NCBI GenBank assembly: GCA_964017185.1
Contig: OZ024880.1
Location: 42,064,329-42,128,328, forward strand
DNA length: 64,000 nt
Reading direction: 5' to 3'
DNA from: Rugalucina vietnamica
Taxonomy: Eukaryota; Mollusca; Bivalvia; Lucinida; Lucinidae
The translations under genes and the position numbers were made by a program. The notes below the pieces were generated by a model, which saw only the letters and a list, made by a program, of their open reading frames with translations, had not been told where the DNA came from and did not search any database. Below, piece by piece: positions 55,401 to 57,405 of the stretch. Numbering within the stretch: the first letter of the stretch is position 1; every line of letters starts with the position of its first letter.

Positions 55401-55965
55401 AAATAAACTTGAAATTAACAATGATAACTGTTTTCCCACAGGTGGTTCAAGTGGTGGTCTGTCAGGTGGTGGCATTGCAGGAGTTGTGATAGGATATCTC
55501 CTAGTCATAGTCCTAGCAGTTCTAGTCATAGTGATACTAGTTCGGTGAGGAGTCGTATAGTCACCAATATAACATTTTGACCTTTTTTCCCCGCAGGTGG
55601 TTCAGCTGGTGGTCTGTCAGGTGGTGGAGTTGCAGGTGTTGTGATAGGATCTCTCCTAGTCATAGTCCTAGCCGTTCTAGTCATAGTGATACTAGTTCGG
55701 CGGGGAGTCGTTAAGTCACCAATTTAACATTTTGACCTTTTTTCCCGTAGGTGGTTCAGCTGGTGGTCTGTCAGGTGGTGGCATTGCAGGAGTTGTGATA
55801 GGATCTCTCCTAGTCATAGTCCTAGCAGTTCTAGTCATAGTGATACTAGTTCGACGAGGAGTCGTTAAGTCACCAATACTTCACCGGGATAATCTGGGGT
55901 TTGACAACGCTCTGTATGATGCTAAAGGGGACGTCAATTTAAGTTACGGTGTTGGAAAGGCATGA
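8848..55965 (+). CDS. Multi-CTLD transmembrane receptor (mannose-receptor type), 5' end missing
   Basis: 42 exons join in phase to 5,640 nt (1,879 residues plus stop), and the single frame across all of them strongly supports the model. Order: twelve CTLDs, a Pro/Thr stalk with QTNP repeats, a transmembrane helix, and a tail of about 37 residues with FDNALY. FxNxxY is the internalisation signal of the mannose-receptor family, so an endocytic pattern-recognition role at the cell surface is likely (inferred). CTLDs are mostly joined at phase-1 introns, some through short Thr/Pro linker exons. No ricin-type or fibronectin-II domain is seen, unlike vertebrate MRC1, which also has only eight CTLDs. 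The first exon found starts in phase 0 in mid-CTLD1; the signal peptide and upstream half-domain are unlocated. Coordinates of each domain are given in the following entries. Confidence 0.88.
9640..9722 (+). repeat. CCGCGG-repeat fragment
   Basis: TAGCCGAAACCGCGGTATGA, CCCATCTCTTTTCT and CTTAAAGGATCTCAGTTTTAT match one end of the repeat family seen whole at 16207-16735. No other feature is visible in 9265-10384. Confidence 0.5.
10385..10682 (+). mobile_element. CCGCGG-repeat, left piece, split by an insertion
   Basis: Contains TTTGCTATTACTGCAGCTGG, TTGGTCCTTTGAGATCA and AAGACTAGTATT-type words of the CCGCGG family. It breaks at CCACATTTAAA (10682) and its continuation is at 16207, on the far side of the 5.5-kb insertion. 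Confidence 0.6.
11460..15369 (+). mobile_element. Full-length CR1-like LINE
   Basis: The 3' UTR after 15291 is only about 75 bases and ends in an ATTCAGATTCAGATTCAGG microsatellite, a common LINE tail type. The 5' boundary is not certain; 11460-11595 precedes the start codon and I see no target duplication. Confidence 0.7.
11596..15291 (+). CDS. CR1/jockey-like LINE protein with 2A peptide, 2 PHD fingers, EN and RT
   Basis: One intact frame of 1,231 residues. Hydrophobic segment at 34-51; a 2A-like motif GDKEMNPGP at 115-123 (consensus DxExNPGP); PHD-type Cys/His clusters at 127-177 and 181-231; an exonuclease-endonuclease-phosphatase (APE-type) domain with [14 protein letters not shown] (about 434) and SDHD (about 507); and a reverse transcriptase with [30 protein letters not shown] and the catalytic FADD at 959-962. 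APE-type LINEs nick the target and copy their RNA in place. The 2A would separate the N-terminal 122 residues by ribosome skipping. The intact frame suggests a young, possibly active copy. Confidence 0.93.
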   Translation: MELMASGFVGPTVGRLTCRGGKELVCCFHTPKSCPLLLRLALLLVFGLCVWKWTTSGDILDANQDCSIGFGKSVGGIAQSLALTRKIGNRRGSEGLRSFNPSKGTNLLILIILAGDKEMNPGPRFQCRTCKKYCKAAEKAVKCEDCEKRFHASCVNLGPVELQKIESGNDSWYCSNCKAECSLCSGAVLNSHKAVQCDKCEMWVHNNCSFMSDSEYEMMQNSNCTWICPKCDFFNFSDSFFNEQFNLESENRFDLLARGHENKSTETLNSKNSFISGLKFSSININSIRGKKLELLAFIDFHQSQILAIQETKIDNSILTSELFPESFPYSVYRKDRTLNGGGVMLLVHKDIPHMPLTELDNDSESVWVKLFVNKKTHFVASWYRPPVDGHLPVSDNGNDLLNSLEKFDNLFREQLDKIKNINKGNKPPLIHVLGDFNFRDIVWPDRLSKSGSSLSQTEGQILIDIMNDHGLEQLVNFPTRERNTLDLILTSLPGQFVDIHSPDKLSDHDIVSGTLKIAIPPIKKPRRKVYRYQKGDYESMRAETLKFAKERYFNGYSDTRSVQENFNLITSFIQESADKHIPSKTSRSVSSVPWITPEIRRKIRRKNATHAKAKKTGSAKFRSKFESLRKEIKADIRKQHDLYVNNLVGDVKANPRDFYRYINSQKKDTQGIPPLKKRNGSGIAQSEFEKAEEFNGQFSDVFTKSEYKQVPLMDRSAPFMHDIVVTKEGVTKLLKSLNPSKALGPDELHPRVLKELAMELGPVFAHLFQQSIDTGEIPKEWSLANICPLFKKGDRSLARNYRPVSLTCIPCKLLEHIVCSNIMAHLDDYELLSDRQHAFRKWHSCDTQLTTVINDWAKILDKKGQVDTFILDFEKAFDTPPHELIKSKLFSYGIGGTTLNWINAFLCFRQQRVVVNGIKSDWAPVVSGVPQGTVLGPLLFSLYINDISADIESEIRLFADDCVCYREIKNEEDTLKLQRDIDRLGSWARKWGMRFQPVKCNMMQLTNKRSSKIQANYTLEGTLLENVESIKYLGVTITNDLKWNTHISNVCTKANRTLGFLRRNLYSCPPDVKEAAYKGLVRPVLEYGSSVWDPHTHGLQEELEKVQNRAARFVTGNYVFETGSMTGILGQLKWESLKKRRKDSRLILLYKGLKGKARIPTDDLIPKNRRCRNQHSLAFQIPSASKEGYKSSFFPQTIRDWNDLPDSLVSSAEMSDDCVSKFASLVRSRD
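15370..15515 (-). repeat. Decayed Naiad tail
   Basis: AGAGGAAGTATCGCCTTGGA and TGTCAGTAATAAAGTA resemble the minus-strand Naiad tail (AGAAGTATCGACTTGGAACG, ATCAGTAAC). Strongly diverged. Confidence 0.4.
15600..15760 (-). repeat. Second tRNA-like SINE family
   Basis: The minus strand begins AGAAGCCTAGTGGTGTAGTGG, an A-box-like start, then CAGGGGTCAATTCCAGG, a B-box-like stretch. It then passes into a body with CATATTACCTTAGCTG and GTGGGACAAAACACAAAATT. It differs from the SINE at 3502. Confidence 0.4.
16207..16735 (-). mobile_element. CCGCGG-repeat, two overlapping copies
   Basis: GCCGAAACCGCGGTATGG and AAAGGATCTCAGTTTTATTT occur twice (16240 and 16650), with a TTTGCTATTACTGCAGCTGG end at 16310 between them. 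It looks like one complete element of about 400 bp plus the continuation of the copy broken at 10682. Other copies are at 34736, 36555, 37508 and 37871. Confidence 0.6.
16896..17127 (-). mobile_element. GAGCC-end palindromic MITE
   Basis: TIRs GAGCCGCGTCATGAGAAAAC and TTTTCCCATGATACGGCTC with the family's central palindrome. It lies 140 bp upstream of CTLD2 exon 1. Confidence 0.75.
17268..18829 (+). CDS. CTLD2
   Basis: Exons 17268-17364, 17628-17751, 18143-18228 and 18717-18829. Motifs: [18 protein letters not shown], then [37 protein letters not shown] and YVCSK. There is no EPN/QPN and no WND, so it is predicted not to bind Ca-dependent sugar at the primary site. An 8-kb intron full of mobile elements separates it from CTLD1. 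Confidence 0.88.
18395..18640. mobile_element. Foldback element copy (CATCAGGAAAA ends)
   Basis: CATCAGGAAAACAGCTCCGTG, GTAGGGTTTGCAGGGGTATA, and AACATAGATTGTGGGTATTC then GTTAGAACCGCC match 4719-5252. It is in the CTLD2 intron. Confidence 0.55.
19500..20100. repeat. Degenerate CpG-rich word arrays
   Basis: First part: variants of GACACGTT, GCGTACGTC and CATGCGCGT after GCACACCGGGCGTGTTGACA. From about 19820: variants of CACGGCAGCCACG, AACGGGATAAACGTG and CCGTGGACACCGTGG. Neither looks like a gene: the frames are short and on both strands the words, not codons, repeat. Confidence 0.5.
20640..21065 (+). repeat. Direct duplication of about 130 bp
   Basis: GAGAAGTGTTTGCCATGCGC, ACTATAAAAACATTTTAGGG and TGTGGTTTCTACGCAGCTTAT at 20668-20820 recur at 20950-21060 with minor changes. 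Confidence 0.65.
21490..21835 (+). repeat. SINE-like repeat with (CAAA)n tail
   Basis: The part from GGCAACGTCCCGACATGACC onward ends in AACAAACAAACAAACAAA and recurs in reverse at 46805-46930 (CATGTCGGTACGTTGCCTCC). It is interspersed, so it is a dispersed repeat. The head is unclear. Nearby are an (AC)n run at 22070-22095 and an A-rich (CAAAAAA)n run at 22120-22190. Confidence 0.45.
22540..23520. repeat. 1-kb array of degenerate CTACGCTTC words
   Basis: Dozens of variants of TACGCTTC, TACGTTC and GCGTAGTGG, first in one orientation (22540-22760), then reversed (23020-23240), then forward again (23260-23520). The same words form the outer TIR of the composite element. Confidence 0.65.
23620..23695 (+). 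repeat. Naiad tail scrap, plus strand
   Basis: TTTCTGATTGCGCCTTTTCC, TGATCATTGCCTATTTGTAC and CCTTTT match the Naiad tail terminus. It lies within 10 bp of the CTLD3 first-exon acceptor. Confidence 0.6.
23703..25399 (+). CDS. CTLD3
   Basis: Exons 23703-23832, 24430-24512, 24877-25005 and 25289-25399. Motifs: [45 protein letters not shown] and AVICQ. The long WIG loop lacks EPN and WND; probably structural or non-sugar binding. The domain ends in a short Pro-rich linker. Confidence 0.85.
24101..24340 (-). mobile_element. tRNA-derived SINE, full length
   Basis: Same family as 3502-3772, with head GGCGGCCCCCGTGGCCGAG and B box GGGTTCGAGCCCC. The target duplication is 12 bp, CATTCTGAATAT at 24089-24100 and 24341-24352. 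The poly(A) is almost gone, so it is older than the copy at 3502. Confidence 0.8.
25768..29050 (+). CDS. CTLD4 plus linker exon
   Basis: Exons 25768-25929, 27490-27578, 28083-28218 and linker 29015-29050. Motifs: [54 protein letters not shown] and FICSK. QPN suggests galactose-type specificity, but WRD replaces WND. The linker reads [12 protein letters not shown]. The acceptor of 27490 lies 24 bp beyond a truncated MITE. Confidence 0.86.
26133..27152. mobile_element. Non-autonomous element with TACGRGGTCTGTCCC ends
   Basis: TACGGGGTCTGTCCCAGAAA at the left and its inverse TTTCCCGGGACAGACCTCGTA at the right, beginning with TA, as in mariner-type elements (inferred). About 1.0 kb, AT-rich, no transposase frame. 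Confidence 0.6.
27299..27465 (+). mobile_element. 5'-truncated GAGCC MITE beside CTLD4 exon 2
   Basis: Begins in the central palindrome (GCAGTAACTGATGAGCGCC) and runs to CGTCGCGGCTC at 27465, 24 bp before the exon at 27490. Confidence 0.7.
28626..28910 (-). mobile_element. Naiad 3'-tail fragment
   Basis: GGTACAAGTAGGCAATGATC, ATTCCCACTCCAAAACCCG, TAAGCCGAGTGAGCAGCTAT and CCACAACAGAAGTATCGCAT, in order, match the reverse complement of 62700-63014. Confidence 0.75.
29438..29745 (-). mobile_element. Naiad 3'-tail fragment beside CTLD5 exon 1
   Basis: A nearly complete tail unit, from GCAAGTAGGCAAAGATCAGG to GGAACGATCAGCAACACAAAG, with ACATAAGGCGCCAACAGCAC inside. It ends 13 bp before the exon at 29759, so its edge adjoins the polypyrimidine tract. 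Confidence 0.8.
29759..33648 (+). CDS. CTLD5 plus linker exon
   Basis: Exons 29759-29929, 30470-30586, 31176-31289 and linker 33598-33648. Motifs: [60 protein letters not shown] and YICEK. The linker is Thr/Pro-rich ([16 protein letters not shown]). If intron 30587 onward were retained, the frame would continue with CTLD-like residues to a stop near 30649. Confidence 0.87.
29975..30111 (-). mobile_element. 5'-truncated SINE
   Basis: CAGTTTTACGTCTCTTTCAAG through GCAAGCAGAACTTGGC; the tRNA head is missing. ATTATTA flanks both sides. Confidence 0.65.
31421..33403. mobile_element. Inverted-repeat element (hAT-like ends) with nested insertion
   Basis: TAAGCAGTATAAGGGTTCCCA at the left is inverted at the right (TGGGAACCCTGTATACTGC, TTA). 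Inner words GGAAAAGTCATGG occur near both ends. AGGGTTCCCA-type ends recall hAT elements (inferred); no clear 8-bp duplication and no transposase are seen. Confidence 0.5.
31799..32751. mobile_element. TTAAGGATGTTCGCTGC element nested in the previous one
   Basis: TTTAAGGATGTTCGCTGC and the inverse GCAGCGAACATCCTTAA bound about 950 bp of AT-rich non-coding DNA. A fragment is also in the ZP gene (2815-2995). Confidence 0.6.
33894..34116 (+). mobile_element. GAGCC-end MITE, 14 bp from CTLD6 exon 1
   Basis: TIRs GAGCCACAGCATGTGAAAAC and TTTTCTCATGCACAGGCTC, target duplication ATTT on both sides, central palindrome present. The next bases, ATTTGTTGTTCCAG, are the acceptor of exon 34131. Confidence 0.8.
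34131..38430 (+). CDS. CTLD6, mannose-type site
   Basis: Exons 34131-34313, 36001-36158 and the first half of 38366-38479. Motifs: [58 protein letters not shown] and YICKA. It has the full EPN plus WND set expected of a Ca-dependent mannose/GlcNAc binder. Tandem partial copies of its exons lie in the neighbouring introns. Confidence 0.9.
34440..34556 (+). pseudogene. Decayed second copy of CTLD6 exon 1
   Basis: CGGCACAACACTCTGTCATG, GTCATCGAGGTCAACTAGTT and ATGACAAAAATGAACAGGAT repeat the 3' two thirds of exon 34131-34313. A base missing in the CGGCACAA(A)CACTC stretch, the in-frame TAG and the lost acceptor show it is dead. Confidence 0.8.
34736..34925 (+). repeat. CCGCGG-repeat copy
   Basis: ACTGAGATCCTTTAAGAGC, GGGCCATACCGCGGTTTCG, GTCAGTGACCCTTTA and TACAAAGACTAGTATTATC match the family. 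The following 34926-35756 holds no feature I can support. Confidence 0.6.
35757..35997 (+). pseudogene. Two extra tandem copies of CTLD6 exon-2 acceptor and 5' half
   Basis: Each unit of about 110 bp contains CAAGTTTTATTTTATCTAG, the acceptor, and the exon start (AAAGCGCCATTTGACACGG ... GGTTCCAGT.GAGTGAGCG). Exon-like parts are 35777-35845 and 35886-35957. Both run into a stop and lack a good donor. The functional third unit starts at 36001. Confidence 0.85.
36257..36345 (+). pseudogene. Partial copy of CTLD6 exon-2 3' half
   Basis: TATACCAACTGGCAGACTCA, CCCATTAACCTACGGAACGA and GTTGAGGCTCGTATCAAGG repeat the 3' part of 36001-36158 at about 85% identity. EPN has become APIN-like, and the donor is changed to AAGGGGCAG. 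Confidence 0.8.
36555..38215 (+). repeat. Three CCGCGG-family copies and a large palindrome
   Basis: Copies at about 36555-36950, 37508-37870 and 37871-38215 share CATTCAAAGAGAGGTGGGCC, AACTGGCAGCGAAAGCCAG and CACAACACCAGCTGCAG. The last two are about 95% identical. Between the first two is an inverted repeat at 36971-37101 (GGTGAATACCAAATATATTTC mirrored by ATACTTGGTATTCACC) with arms of about 60 bp. Confidence 0.7.
38431..40803 (+). CDS. CTLD7
   Basis: Exons: second half of 38366-38479, then 39295-39416, 39923-40068 and the first half of 40705-40907. Motifs: [62 protein letters not shown] and YICQF. The EPN segment is shortened and WND is WEN, so classical sugar binding is unlikely. Confidence 0.87.
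38807..39294 (+). repeat. Three tandem units of 150-180 bp ending in the CTLD7 acceptor
   Basis: GACCTAAAATATATACATGC, TGTGGTTTGTACACCTATTG and CGAGGAAGGCTAAAAATACC recur three times. In the first two units the end reads ATTGTGTTTCGCAAAATG; in the third it reads ATTGTGTTTCCAG and is the functional acceptor of exon 39295. Confidence 0.8.
40140..40590 (-). mobile_element. Naiad 3'-UTR and tail fragment, the longest in the receptor gene
   Basis: GTAGGCAATGATCAGGAAAT at the left; at the right CTAACCTCACCCTCAGC, TTAGTTAGTTGTTCGGTCTTC and GGACTCACAGATTC, the reverse complement of the Naiad 3' UTR up to the QSV-like start of that UTR. Confidence 0.75.
40804..44749 (+). CDS. CTLD8, mannose-type site, plus linker exon
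   Basis: Exons: second half of 40705-40907, 41359-41483 (or from the AG at 41370), 41786-41847, 42191-42358 and linker 44705-44749. Motifs: [66 protein letters not shown] and YICAI. EPN plus WND is complete. Two in-phase acceptors 12 nt apart (41359 or 41371) allow an AFSQ insertion. The linker is [13 protein letters not shown]. Confidence 0.87.
41179..41218. repeat. (CT)n microsatellite
   Basis: About 20 uninterrupted CT units in the first CTLD8 intron. A second (CT)n tract of about 30 units is at 49369-49428. Confidence 0.95.
42379..42536 (-). mobile_element. 3'-truncated GAGCC MITE
   Basis: GTGAGAAAACCAACAATTTG through GGCGCTGATCAGCTTCGCAG; the second arm is lost. It begins 20 bp after CTLD8 exon 4. 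Confidence 0.65.
42537..42602 (+). pseudogene. Decayed copy of CTLD8 exon 4
   Basis: GTAGATTAAACAAACTGGAGG followed by GGGGCAAGTAAAAGC resembles GTAGATTATACAAACTGGCTT of exon 42191-42358. The same shortened unit recurs at 44440-44620. Nothing recognisable lies in 42603-44280. Confidence 0.6.
44285..44625 (+). pseudogene. Array of decayed CTLD8 exon-4 pieces
   Basis: ATGGAGTGATGAAAGTGGCG, ATGGAGGGATGGAAGTGCCG (then TACATTAAACAAACTGGAG) and TATGGAAGTGCCGTAAATTA repeat the exon's [12 protein letters not shown] region three times in tandem, each followed by GGGGCAAGTAA. Stops and lost EPN codons show they are not functional. Confidence 0.75.
44887..45304. mobile_element. GC-rich MITE, TGCACCAG ends
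   Basis: TGCACCAGTCATTTGTATTA and the inverse GTGCAAATGGCTGGTGCA, followed inward by CCGGGGAATAGCGGGGC and its mirror GCCCCGCTGTGTCCCC. Related to the short element at 4267-4348. Confidence 0.7.
45489..47290 (+). CDS. CTLD9, mannose-type site
   Basis: Exons 45489-45670, 46177-46241, 46485-46588 and the first part of 47243-47383. Motifs: [57 protein letters not shown] and YVCKK. EPN plus WND is complete. The acceptor of 45489 (TTGAAAAG) has a weak polypyrimidine tract. Confidence 0.87.
45690..46060 (+). mobile_element. GGCGTC palindromic MITE and a partial second copy
   Basis: ACCCATCATTATCATTTGGG, AGCAAACAGAATAGCCCCAG, then a hairpin GATGGGACGCCGCGTTTTGC / GGCGTCACATCTGGGGC and CTATGTCCCATAAAAAG. 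A partial unit follows at about 45940-46060. Other copies: 49755-49950 and 52808-53190 (reverse). Confidence 0.7.
46805..46930 (-). repeat. Copy of the 21490-21835 repeat
   Basis: CAACAGCTATGGTCATGTCG, GTACGTTGCCTCCATTTTAT and AAGATATCATGACATCC are the reverse complement of the 21720-21800 part. Confidence 0.55.
47291..49719 (+). CDS. CTLD10
   Basis: Exons: second part of 47243-47383, then 47668-47784, 48971-49125 and 49620-49719. Motifs: [63 protein letters not shown] and SLCQS. It is QPP/WAD rather than EPN/WND. A Pro-rich linker ([11 protein letters not shown]) precedes it. The acceptor of the last exon lies inside a minisatellite. Confidence 0.87.
47930..48830. repeat. CTLD10 intron with hairpin and foldback scraps
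   Basis: GCGGGCGTTCACGAACGCCCGC-type palindrome at 47932-47953, two diverged copies of ATTAGACCGA(T/A)CCCA...GCATC...(TCA) words at 48000-48180, and a foldback-family piece at 48690-48830 (ACATTGATTGTGGGTTCTCG, AGGCGGTTCTAACGATTACC). No gene. Confidence 0.4.
49484..49619 (+). repeat. Minisatellite running into the CTLD10 last-exon acceptor
   Basis: Six units of 22-24 bp of the form TACAGATCTGTTTGTCCTTAAG. The last, TACCAATCTTTGTGTTTTTG followed by ACTTCAG, supplies the polypyrimidine tract and AG of exon 49620. Confidence 0.8.
49755..49950 (+). mobile_element. GGCGTC MITE, centre deleted
   Basis: GCCCATCATTATCATTGGGG, GAGCAAACAGACTAGCTCTG and TATGTCCCATAAAAAAAAGTC match 45690-45925 but most of the hairpin is missing. 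Confidence 0.6.
50105..52804 (+). CDS. CTLD11
   Basis: Exons 50105-50194, 51784-51926 and 52633-52804. Motifs: [67 protein letters not shown] and YVCKI. QPS/WMD is a weakened sugar site. A 935-bp mariner-type element and a foldback element fill its two introns. Confidence 0.88.
50351..51286. mobile_element. Non-autonomous mariner-type element
   Basis: TACGTAGGTCATTCAAAAAG and TAATGCAATAT are inverted at the right as AATATTGCATTACTTATTGAA and TGACCCTCGTGTA. This GGTCATTCAATAAGTAATG start is known from mariner-type elements. Inside there are several GTTGCTAGGCAAC / GTTGCCATGGCAAC words but no transposase. Confidence 0.65.
52274..52556. mobile_element. Foldback element, best-preserved copy
   Basis: CATTACGAAAACACGCCCGTG and the inverse CACGGACATGTTTTCGTGATG as TIRs. 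The centre ATTGTGGGTACACGTTAGAA, CCGCCTCGCCGAGGCGG, then TTCTAACGAGTACCCACAAT is an almost perfect long hairpin. It lies 76 bp upstream of exon 52633. Confidence 0.75.
52808..53190 (-). mobile_element. GGCGTC palindromic MITE, reverse copy
   Basis: GACATAGGCAAACAGTATAG, CCCCAGATGTGACGCCGCAG with its mirror, and CCAAATGATAATGATGGG. It has outer arms as well (GGCGAATGGA ... TCCATTCGTC), so this copy looks complete. Confidence 0.7.
53678..54423 (+). CDS. CTLD12
   Basis: Only two exons, 53678-53947 and 54244-54423, against three or four for the other domains. Motifs: [72 protein letters not shown] and YVCKA. EPS plus WND may still bind Ca. It is the membrane-proximal lectin domain. Confidence 0.88.
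54744..55109 (+). CDS. Stalk exon with QTNP hexapeptide repeats
   Basis: After a Thr-rich start come about twelve hexapeptides of the form P-x-Q-T-N-P ([18 protein letters not shown] and variants), then a Q run and SPGQ. Such Pro/Thr repeats usually form an extended, O-glycosylatable stalk (inferred). The near-identical DNA repeats imply recent slippage and probably length polymorphism. Phase 1 at both ends. Confidence 0.85.
55442..55548 (+). CDS. Terminal exon copy A: transmembrane, almost no tail
   Basis: First of three tandem copies (period about 155 bp) of the last exon, with acceptor TTTCCCACAG. It encodes the Gly/Ser leader ([11 protein letters not shown]), a helix [20 protein letters not shown], then VR and TGA. 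Spliced in place of the third copy it would give a receptor without an endocytosis motif. Unusual Tyr in the helix. No transcript evidence; it may be an unused duplicate. Confidence 0.5.
55597..55727 (+). CDS. Terminal exon copy B: transmembrane, short tail
   Basis: Second copy, acceptor CCCCGCAG. Same leader and helix ([20 protein letters not shown]), then [10 protein letters not shown] and TAA. The basic stop-transfer residues are present but the FxNxxY motif is lost. Phase 1, so it is interchangeable with copies A and C. Confidence 0.5.
55751..55965 (+). CDS. Terminal exon copy C: transmembrane and full tail
   Basis: Third copy, acceptor TTTCCCGTAG. After the helix comes [17 protein letters not shown], then [17 protein letters not shown] and VGKA, stop TGA. 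FDNALY fits the FxNxxY internalisation motif of mannose-receptor-type tails (FENTLY in vertebrate MRC1). This is taken as the main 3' end of the gene. Confidence 0.85.
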
Positions 55966-56092
55966 CGTTGGGAATGACACAAAAAAATCGTGACATTTTG
56001 CAACTTACACGTACATCACAGAAAATGTTTTGAACTCTGTTTTAGCAGGCCATAAGATTTTATCACAAATACGTTTAGGAATCGATGCTATT

Positions 56093-57405
56093 TACGAGGG
56101 GTGTTCTTTAATACTTGTCATTTGCTTGATTATTTTTCTGTGGACAATCAATGAGAATGTTGTTCATACGTGGTGAAAGCCCGATCTGTTCTGCTCACAT
56201 TGGTATCAAAATTATTGCTGTCCGACGCACGGTTATATAGTAATCGCATTTTAAAACAGGGTACAGTAATGACACTGCGTTAATTTTCAGTTAATTTACA
56301 ATATGTTATTTCGGTCCCTAGTATAGAAAAGGCTATAACTTTCGCAATAGTATATACAGGTCCACTTTTATTTTACACATTATGTTGTCATTCATATGAG
56401 CAACAGAAAACACTTTTGTAGGATATTTTTATTTCGACTTTATGGAGTTATTGCTCCTGCTTTATGACGTCATAATATTTTTAATATACGTCATTCAAAA
56501 ATCATCGCACAGGTAACACCTTTTCGTAATTTTAAATTTTGTCAATTGAATTGTGTGGTGAATATCTCAAATTGATAGTTATCTCAAGTTTGTCTGAAAT
56601 GGTCTAAATGGACATTCGCTGTAAGTTACTATACAGGCAATTTAACATTTCCTTCACATATAAGGTGGAGCAGGTGCTTAATTTCTAAGAGAACTGTCCG
56701 TCTCTATCATAATAGAAACACTGTCAAATTTCACGATTGAATACGTCAACCAAAACGCTTCCAGAACTTGTCAAGTAAATAGATTTTTTTAAATTGTAGT
56801 AGTATTTGCTATTATTGTGGTATGGACAGCTCTTCCACTGACATTTTGTGTATCTTTCAAACTGTTATTACTCATAAACCAAGATTTTAGTGGATAGATA
56901 ATCCAAAACTTATATCAATGGAATCAGCAAAGATCTGACACGAAGCAGCATTAACATTTTGGATGAGTCATAACTGGACAGGAAATTATTAGGCTCTGAA
57001 ACTTCTATTCCGACGTTCATTCAATTTATCAACACGTAAAAACTGGCATAGTACTATGTTTACAGCTCTCGTAAAACTTGTAATTTCTCTTTTAGGAAAA
57101 TAAATTTTCACCTATGCGTTTGCAAGGTAATGGAGATCCCACAGGTATACAATCGTGATTCTAACCCTTTTAATTCAAACATTATACTGTTTATTGGGAC
57201 AGGATGAAGAAGGTATTTGCAGTGTCATAAGGGTGCCCCTCTTGAGAGTCTCAGTTTTCTACGATAAATTGCACCGTCCAAAAATGTTTGGTGATTTCAA
57301 TATCGCAAAGAACCCATCTATAATTACCAAGTCTTTTTGCTCTGGTACAGATGCTGGTTTAGGAGAAATTTAGTCAATGACAAGAATTAAAGAACACCCC
57401 TCGTA
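56093..57405. mobile_element. Mariner-type element just after the receptor stop codon
   Basis: TACGAGGGGTGTTCTTTAAT and ACTTGTCATT are inverted at the right (AATGACAAGAATTAAAGAAC, ACCCCTCGTA). CGAGGGGTGTTC is a common mariner-type start. 1.3 kb, no convincing transposase; a 72-residue frame at 57155 resembles nothing I know. It may fall within the receptor's 3' UTR. Confidence 0.65.

Noticed and set aside
57155-57373. Transposase remnant in the mariner-type element
   Set aside because: No catalytic motif or helix-turn-helix can be seen in the 72 residues.
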